Part shown: positions 19,990 through 24,173 of the stretch, piece by piece
How the letters are laid out: each line of letters opens with the position of its first letter
How positions within the stretch are numbered: the stretch's first letter is position 1
DNA from: JBCBEX01 sp038528235
GTDB taxonomy: Bacteria; Bacteroidota; Rhodothermia; Rhodothermales; Rubricoccaceae
Direction: 5' to 3'
Length of the DNA: 24,173 nt
Assembly (NCBI GenBank): GCA_038528235.1
Contig: JBCBEX010000065.1
Coordinates: forward strand, 1-24,173
Made by a program: the position numbers and the translations under genes
The notes under the pieces: generated by a model
The model's database searches: none
Told to the model about the DNA's origin: nothing
What the model saw: the letters and a program-made list of their open reading frames with translations, nothing else

Positions 19990-22637
19990 GGGACCAGCGT
20001 AGCTAGGAGGTCGGCGGCGCGGGTCGAGTCGGCATCGGCCGTGGCCTGGAAGACACGGAGCGAGGCCGTGGCCAGGGTGCGCGCTTGGACGGCCTTGCCG
20101 GTCTCGGCGAGCGTCTCAGCGAGGAGAAGCTGCGCGTAGGCAGTGCGCCCGTCCGTCTCACCATAAGCATCGGCGCGAATCGAGAGCGCTTCACGTTGCA
20201 GCGCGGCAGCTATCTCGCCCCGCTCCTGCCCCTTGACGATGTCGGCGAGCAAGAGCAGCGAGAGGGCCACGCGCGGATGGCGCATGCCCAAGGCCTCGCG
20301 ACGGATAGCGAGGGCGCGACGCTGATGCCGTTCCGCCTCGTCGAACAAGCCCCGCTCCTCGAAGCTGTCGGCGAGCCCTTCGAGCGGTTGCGCCACGTCG
20401 GCATGGCGAGCCCCGAGCGTGGCTTCTCGGATGGCGAGCGCCTCGCGATACGGGGCCTCAGCGCGCTCCGGTGTGCCCAGGCGGAGGTAGAGCCCACCCA
20501 GGTTGATGAGCATCGCGGCGACCTGCGGATGGTCGGGGCCGTAGGCAGCACGGCTCACGTCGAGCGCCTCATGGAACAGCCGCGTCGACTCGTCAGCGTC
20601 GCCGCGTCCGTAGTGGAGGATCGCGAGTCCGGTGAGTGACTGCGCCACGTCGGGGTGGTCGTTGCCGAGCGCAGCCCTTCGTAGACGGAGCGCTTCCGAC
20701 TGCGCGGAGAACGCTTCGTCGGTGCGGCCCTGACGGCGGAGCAGGATGCTGAGGTTGTTGAGGGCGCGGGCTCGTGCGGCGCGCGTGCCTTCCGTCGGTG
20801 GCAATGCAGTCAGCGCCTGCCGGTAAAGGTGCTCGGCCTGCTCCTCGTCGCCGAGGTCTGCGCGCAGCGCTCCGTACGACGTGCGTGCCTCGGCGAGCTG
20901 TCGCCCTCCGCTGCTCCTGAGCGCATCGAGTGCCGCGCGGTAGAGGGTGTCGGCCTCCTCGTAACGCCCCTGCCAGTGCACCGTCTCGGCCACACGGCGG
21001 CGACTCCGGGCCACGCTCGTGTCGGCCTCGCCGAGGTGGCGTAAGCGCAGCGCGAGTGCCGTGCGCGCCTGCGTTTCGGCGGCGGCGTACTGCCCCATGC
21101 GCTCATAGGCCGTGCTCATCACGTCGAGGAGGTCGGCCTGGACGAGCGGCTGGTCGGCCAGGGTGCGCGTGAGGCGGGCCGCGCCACGGTCGAGGAGCGC
21201 TTGTGCCGTGAGCGTGTCGCCGAGAGTGAGTGCCGGGTTGGCCTGCGCGAAGAGGTCGAGGAGGAACGCGCTGACCTCGGCGGCCTTATCGCGCGCCTGC
21301 TCGGCGATGCGCGCCTGCTCGGCCACCCGCTGCGACTGGATCGCTGTGACGATGCTGAACACGACGAGCAGCGCTGCGACGAGCGAGGCTGCCGCAACAC
21401 TTACCCGATGGCGGCCGACGAACTTGCGGACGCGGTAGCCGACCTCATCAGGCCGCGCTCGGACGGGCAGGCCGTCAAGGTGGCGACGGAGATCATCGGC
21501 GAACTGCTCGACGGACGCGTAGCGGCGGCTCGGCTCCTTGCGCATCGCCATAGCGACGATGGTGTCGAGGTCACCCCGGAGGAGCTTGGCAAGCGCGCCC
21601 GCCTCGATGCCGGGCAGTCCGGGGGCCTCGCCCGAGGTGACTTGCTGCGAGGGCGGCGCGGGCGTCGTCTCGCAGACGATGCGCTCCACTTCGGCGGGGG
21701 CGGCGTGCGTGAGGTCGTACGGCCGCGCGCCGGTCAGCAGTTCGGCGAGGAGCACGCCTAAGCTGTAGAGGTCGCTTGCCGTCGTGATTGGCTGGCCGCG
21801 AAGCTGCTCGGGGCTCGCGTAGGCGGGCGTGAGCAGCCGCGCGGCGTGGTGCGTGACGAGGCCCGCGTATTCCGACAGCCCCGGGTTGAGCAGCTTCGCC
21901 ACGCCGAAGTCGAGCAGCTTCACGGTCGGCGCGTTGCCCGCGTCGGAGGCAACGAGGATGTTCGACGGCTTGAGGTCGCGGTGGACGACGAGGTGCTGGT
22001 GGGCATGCTGTACCGCCGCGCACACGTCGAGGAAGAGTCGCAGCCGTGCCTCGACATTGAGGCGCTGGCGGTCGCAGAAGGCCGTGATCGGCTCGCCCTC
22101 GACGTACTCCATCGCCAGAAACGGCCGCGCTGCCCTATTGTCGCCGCCGCCGTCCCCCGTGCTCCCACCGTCGAGCAGGCGCGCGATATTCTTGTGCGAC
22201 AGGCTAGCGAGGATCTGGCGCTCAGCACGGAAGCGCTGCACGAGGTCGTCGGTGTCGAGGCCGCGCCGGATGAGCTTGAGCGCGACGCGTTGCCGGAACG
22301 CCCCGTCGGCCCGCTCGGCGGCGTAGACGGTGCCCATGCCGCCGCGCCCGAGGCGCTGCACGAGGCGATACGCCCCCACGGTCGTGCCGAGGAGATCGTC
22401 GCGGTCTTCGTCCTGCGCAAACGCGGCGTCCGCCAAATCTTGGAGGCCCAGTTCGCCCAGCCGCGCGACCGGCGTGAGAAAGCCGTCGTCCTCGGCATCG
22501 TGCGCCGCGAGCAGCCGCTCGACTTCAGCACGGACGGACGGTTCGGCTTCGCCAAGCAGCGCAGCCCGTTCGCTCTCCGCCGCGCCGAGTACGGCGTCGA
22601 AAAGGGCTTCCACCTGCTGCCAGCGTTCGGGCGTCAT
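19986..22637 (-). CDS. Transmembrane Ser/Thr protein kinase with C-terminal TPR repeats
   Basis: 883 aa from ATG 22637 (an in-frame ATG 16 codons upstream gives a less family-like start). Residues 1-50 match the N-terminal helix seen in Rhodothermota kinases (MTPERWQQVEALFDAVLGA). The kinase domain (about 90-390) has Gly-loop LGRGGMGTVYAAE (96-108), Lys121 in VALKLI, HRDLKPSN with catalytic Asp221, DFG at 243-245 and activation-segment end TPAYASPEQLRG, so it looks active. One membrane helix (about 412-433) follows, then a coiled-coil-like stretch (RVAEQARIAEQARDKAAEV), then around eight tetratricopeptide repeats to the C-terminus (about 480-883; e.g. HPDVAQSLTGLAILHYGRGD). The TPRs should lie outside the inner membrane and bind a peptide or protein partner. 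It sits 91 bp after the T9SS propeller gene and overlaps the orphan gene. Confidence 0.95.
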   Translation of the reverse strand: MTPERWQQVEALFDAVLGAAESERAALLGEAEPSVRAEVERLLAAHDAEDDGFLTPVARLGELGLQDLADAAFAQDEDRDDLLGTTVGAYRLVQRLGRGGMGTVYAAERADGAFRQRVALKLIRRGLDTDDLVQRFRAERQILASLSHKNIARLLDGGSTGDGGGDNRAARPFLAMEYVEGEPITAFCDRQRLNVEARLRLFLDVCAAVQHAHQHLVVHRDLKPSNILVASDAGNAPTVKLLDFGVAKLLNPGLSEYAGLVTHHAARLLTPAYASPEQLRGQPITTASDLYSLGVLLAELLTGARPYDLTHAAPAEVERIVCETTPAPPSQQVTSGEAPGLPGIEAGALAKLLRGDLDTIVAMAMRKEPSRRYASVEQFADDLRRHLDGLPVRARPDEVGYRVRKFVGRHRVSVAAASLVAALLVVFSIVTAIQSQRVAEQARIAEQARDKAAEVSAFLLDLFAQANPALTLGDTLTAQALLDRGAARLTRTLADQPLVQADLLDVMSTAYERMGQYAAAETQARTALALRLRHLGEADTSVARSRRRVAETVHWQGRYEEADTLYRAALDALRSSGGRQLAEARTSYGALRADLGDEEQAEHLYRQALTALPPTEGTRAARARALNNLSILLRRQGRTDEAFSAQSEALRLRRAALGNDHPDVAQSLTGLAILHYGRGDADESTRLFHEALDVSRAAYGPDHPQVAAMLINLGGLYLRLGTPERAEAPYREALAIREATLGARHADVAQPLEGLADSFEERGLFDEAERHQRRALAIRREALGMRHPRVALSLLLLADIVKGQERGEIAAALQREALSIRADAYGETDGRTAYAQLLLAETLAETGKAVQARTLATASLRVFQATADADSTRAADLLATLVP

Positions 22638-22728
22638 CGCGGTACGGTGTGGACGGTTCGTTGTGGAAACGTATGCACGTGCCACCCGGCCTCCAACTCC
22701 CCCCCCTGCGTCGCAAGGCTCCGCCCGG

Positions 22729-24105
22729 TCAGCGCACGATCGTCACACGTGTGGCCTCCCGTCCGTCCGTGCTCTGGAGTTCGACGACATACGTGCCCGG
22801 CGTCCATCCGGCAGTGTCGATCTCGAACGTACGGGCACCCGTGAGCGGCCCACCGTAGACCTCGGCAACAAGCCGCCCCAGAAGGTCATACACCGCGATA
22901 CGAAGGTCCGTCGAGGTCTCAACAGCCACGTCGATGCGCAGGGCATTGGTCGCTGGGTTCGGGTACACGGTACCCAGCACCGTCTCACCGCGCTTTCCCG
23001 GCTCCCCAGCCTCGCTCGACGCCGCCACCGCCTCCACCGTGCGCAGCACTGCCCCCCGACGTAGCGGACCGCCCTCTCCCTGACTGAACCCCACCCATAC
23101 GCGCCCCTCTCGGTCCACCACCACGTCCTCCACGTCCAGCGGGTTGCCCACCAAATCGGTGCCATCGAAGCGCCCCACCTCCTCCCATGTTGCCCCGCCG
23201 TCCAGCGAGCGGTGCACCCCGCCGAACGCGCTCGTGTCCAGCCCACCCGTGAGCACCCCCCAAAGGCTCCCGTCTGCGCCCGCCGCCAGCCGCCCCACAA
23301 ACTGGAACTCCCCCGCCGGCAGCCGCCCCACCGTTTCCCACGTCTGCCCGTCCTCACTACGCCGCACTACCCCGTTGGGCGAGCCCCCGTCGTCCACCGG
23401 CCCGTTCATCAGCGTGAAGAACGCCCCCAGCGCCTCCGAGTACACCACGTGCTCGGCGTCGAAGCCGAAGAACGTCACCAGGTTCGACGGCTGCCACGAG
23501 AGCCCGTCGTCCTTCGAGACAGCTGCGCCGCCGAGGCCCACGAGCACGAGGCGGCCATGGGGCAAGTCCGGCGTAGGGGGGCTCTGGGCGAAGAAGCGGC
23601 CGAAGACGGCCTGGAAGACGGGGTCGGTGCGGCCGATCACGGTCCAGGTGTCGCCGCCGTCGGTAGAGCGTTCGACGCCGAGGTTGTCGGTGGCAGCAAC
23701 GAGCGCGCCGGAGTGAGTCTCGATGATGGCCTCGCCGCGCGCGACGACGACGGGGGAGGTGCGCCCGTAGTCGATGGACATGCGGAGGCTGCGGGCGGCG
23801 AAGAAGAGGCGGCCGTTGGAGGCCATGAAGATGGTGTCATGACCGATCTGACGCTCGTTGATCTCGACGAAGGCGTCGGGCCCATCGCGCCGCCACACGT
23901 AGGCACCGTCGCCTCCGACGAGGTAGATCGTGGAGTCGCCTGACACAGCAAGGTCGTTGACCTCAAACTCGCCGTTGACCACCTCCCACAGGATCTCATC
24001 GCCCGCGTCCTCCTGAGCGGAAGCCGGGGATACCCCCGCGAACGCGAAGCACGGGAGCACAAGGCTTGCGAGCAGGCCGAATAAGTCGCGGTATCGCCCC
24101 GTCAT
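22729..24105 (-). CDS. T9SS-sorted Asp-box (BNR/sialidase-like) propeller protein
   Basis: 458 aa. Signal peptide 1-30 (hydrophobic LLASLVLPCFAFAGV, cleavage near SASA|QED). Residues 35-360 are repetitive beta-strand units with four Asp-box turns: STDGGDTW (147-154), SKDDGLSW (197-204), SEDGQTW (250-256) and SLDGGATW (300-307). This is typical of sialidase/sortilin/YCF48-type propellers. No sialidase Arg triad or FRIP motif is evident, so binding rather than glycosidase activity is likelier. A type A sorting domain (YPNPATNALRIDV at 381, YDLLGRLVAEVYGG, GTYVVELQ, TRVTIVR) directs it to T9SS. Its ATG overlaps the stop of the sigma factor gene (ATGA), so the exported propeller and the ECF sigma factor are translated from one mRNA. 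The partner or ligand is unknown. Confidence 0.93.
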   Translation of the reverse strand: MTGRYRDLFGLLASLVLPCFAFAGVSPASAQEDAGDEILWEVVNGEFEVNDLAVSGDSTIYLVGGDGAYVWRRDGPDAFVEINERQIGHDTIFMASNGRLFFAARSLRMSIDYGRTSPVVVARGEAIIETHSGALVAATDNLGVERSTDGGDTWTVIGRTDPVFQAVFGRFFAQSPPTPDLPHGRLVLVGLGGAAVSKDDGLSWQPSNLVTFFGFDAEHVVYSEALGAFFTLMNGPVDDGGSPNGVVRRSEDGQTWETVGRLPAGEFQFVGRLAAGADGSLWGVLTGGLDTSAFGGVHRSLDGGATWEEVGRFDGTDLVGNPLDVEDVVVDREGRVWVGFSQGEGGPLRRGAVLRTVEAVAASSEAGEPGKRGETVLGTVYPNPATNALRIDVAVETSTDLRIAVYDLLGRLVAEVYGGPLTGARTFEIDTAGWTPGTYVVELQSTDGREATRVTIVR

Positions 24106-24173
24106 AGTTCCTCGCGGAGCCAGGCGCGGGCGGCGGACCAGGCGCGGCGGACGGTCGGCACGGACACGTCGAG
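24102..24173 (-). CDS. ECF sigma factor, C-terminal end only (likely TIGR02999 family)
   Basis: Only the last 23 codons are in the window, running in from the right edge. They encode the end of a region-4 helix-turn-helix: LDVSVPTVRRAWSAARAWLR followed by EEL and a stop. The S-x-x-T-V-R-R-x-W-x-x-A-R-A-W-L pattern is characteristic of the TIGR02999 group of ECF-type sigma factors, which are often encoded next to Ser/Thr kinases in Rhodothermota, Planctomycetes and Acidobacteria. The TGA stop shares bases with the ATG of the next gene. The rest of the protein, and hence promoter specificity and any phospho-site, is outside the window. Confidence 0.8.
   Translation of the reverse strand, partial: LDVSVPTVRRAWSAARAWLREEL

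Noticed and set aside
22699..22706. Run of eight C (G on the coding strand) between the propeller and kinase genes, considered as a phase-variable tract
   Set aside because: Short for slippage control in such GC-rich DNA and not within a coding frame. It could only matter if it varied between reads or strains.
21846..22844. Plus-strand open frame (332 codons) opposite the Ser/Thr kinase
   Set aside because: Antisense to the conserved kinase core, with an Arg/Ala/His-rich composition typical of GC-rich shadows.

Overview
The window looks like a chromosomal segment from a high-GC member of the Rhodothermota (Rhodothermales, possibly Rubricoccaceae or Rhodothermaceae). Three proteins end in a type IX secretion (T9SS) sorting tail. 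There is a compact region-1.1-less primary-type sigma factor, the tail of a TIGR02999-type ECF sigma factor next to a Ser/Thr kinase-TPR gene, and a Bacteroidota-style SDR threonine dehydrogenase. The genus call is an inference. I see no insertion sequence, integrase, phage gene, CRISPR array, tRNA or rRNA.

Layout. 1-2160 (minus): a threonine-to-glycine module, SDR-type threonine 3-dehydrogenase followed by glycine C-acetyltransferase (kbl), which runs off the left edge. 2434-4356: two T9SS-sorted proteins converge tail to tail. One is almost nothing but signal peptide plus sorting domain; the other has a duplicated domain. 4474-5196 (plus): a maltose/galactoside-acetyltransferase-like protein lacking the expected catalytic His. 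5276-10489 (minus): a TrkH potassium channel subunit, an HAD-IG 5'-nucleotidase and a soluble hybrid histidine kinase (HisKA-HATPase-REC-HPt). 10490-11118: the only long non-coding stretch, upstream of the sigma-70 gene at 11119-11958, which ends at a perfect GC-rich hairpin.

12074-19420 (minus): a mostly tightly packed run. In transcription order it holds a CNNM/CorC-type CBS protein, an NSS-family Na+ symporter, a DUF2279/YfiM-like protein, MazG, two tandem type I signal peptidases, a 42-residue single-helix membrane protein and a secreted orphan. Many of these use GTG or TTG starts and touch or overlap. 19549-24173 (minus): an apparent regulatory operon, ECF sigma factor (only its end is visible) -> T9SS-sorted Asp-box propeller protein -> transmembrane Ser/Thr kinase with TPR repeats -> orphan cytoplasmic protein, with 4-nt overlaps at two of the three junctions.

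Most of the window is ordinary housekeeping and envelope biology. The parts most worth a second look are the ECF / T9SS-propeller / kinase / orphan operon, the sorting-domain-only miniprotein, the His-less acetyltransferase homologue and the tandem signal peptidases with the small membrane protein behind them.
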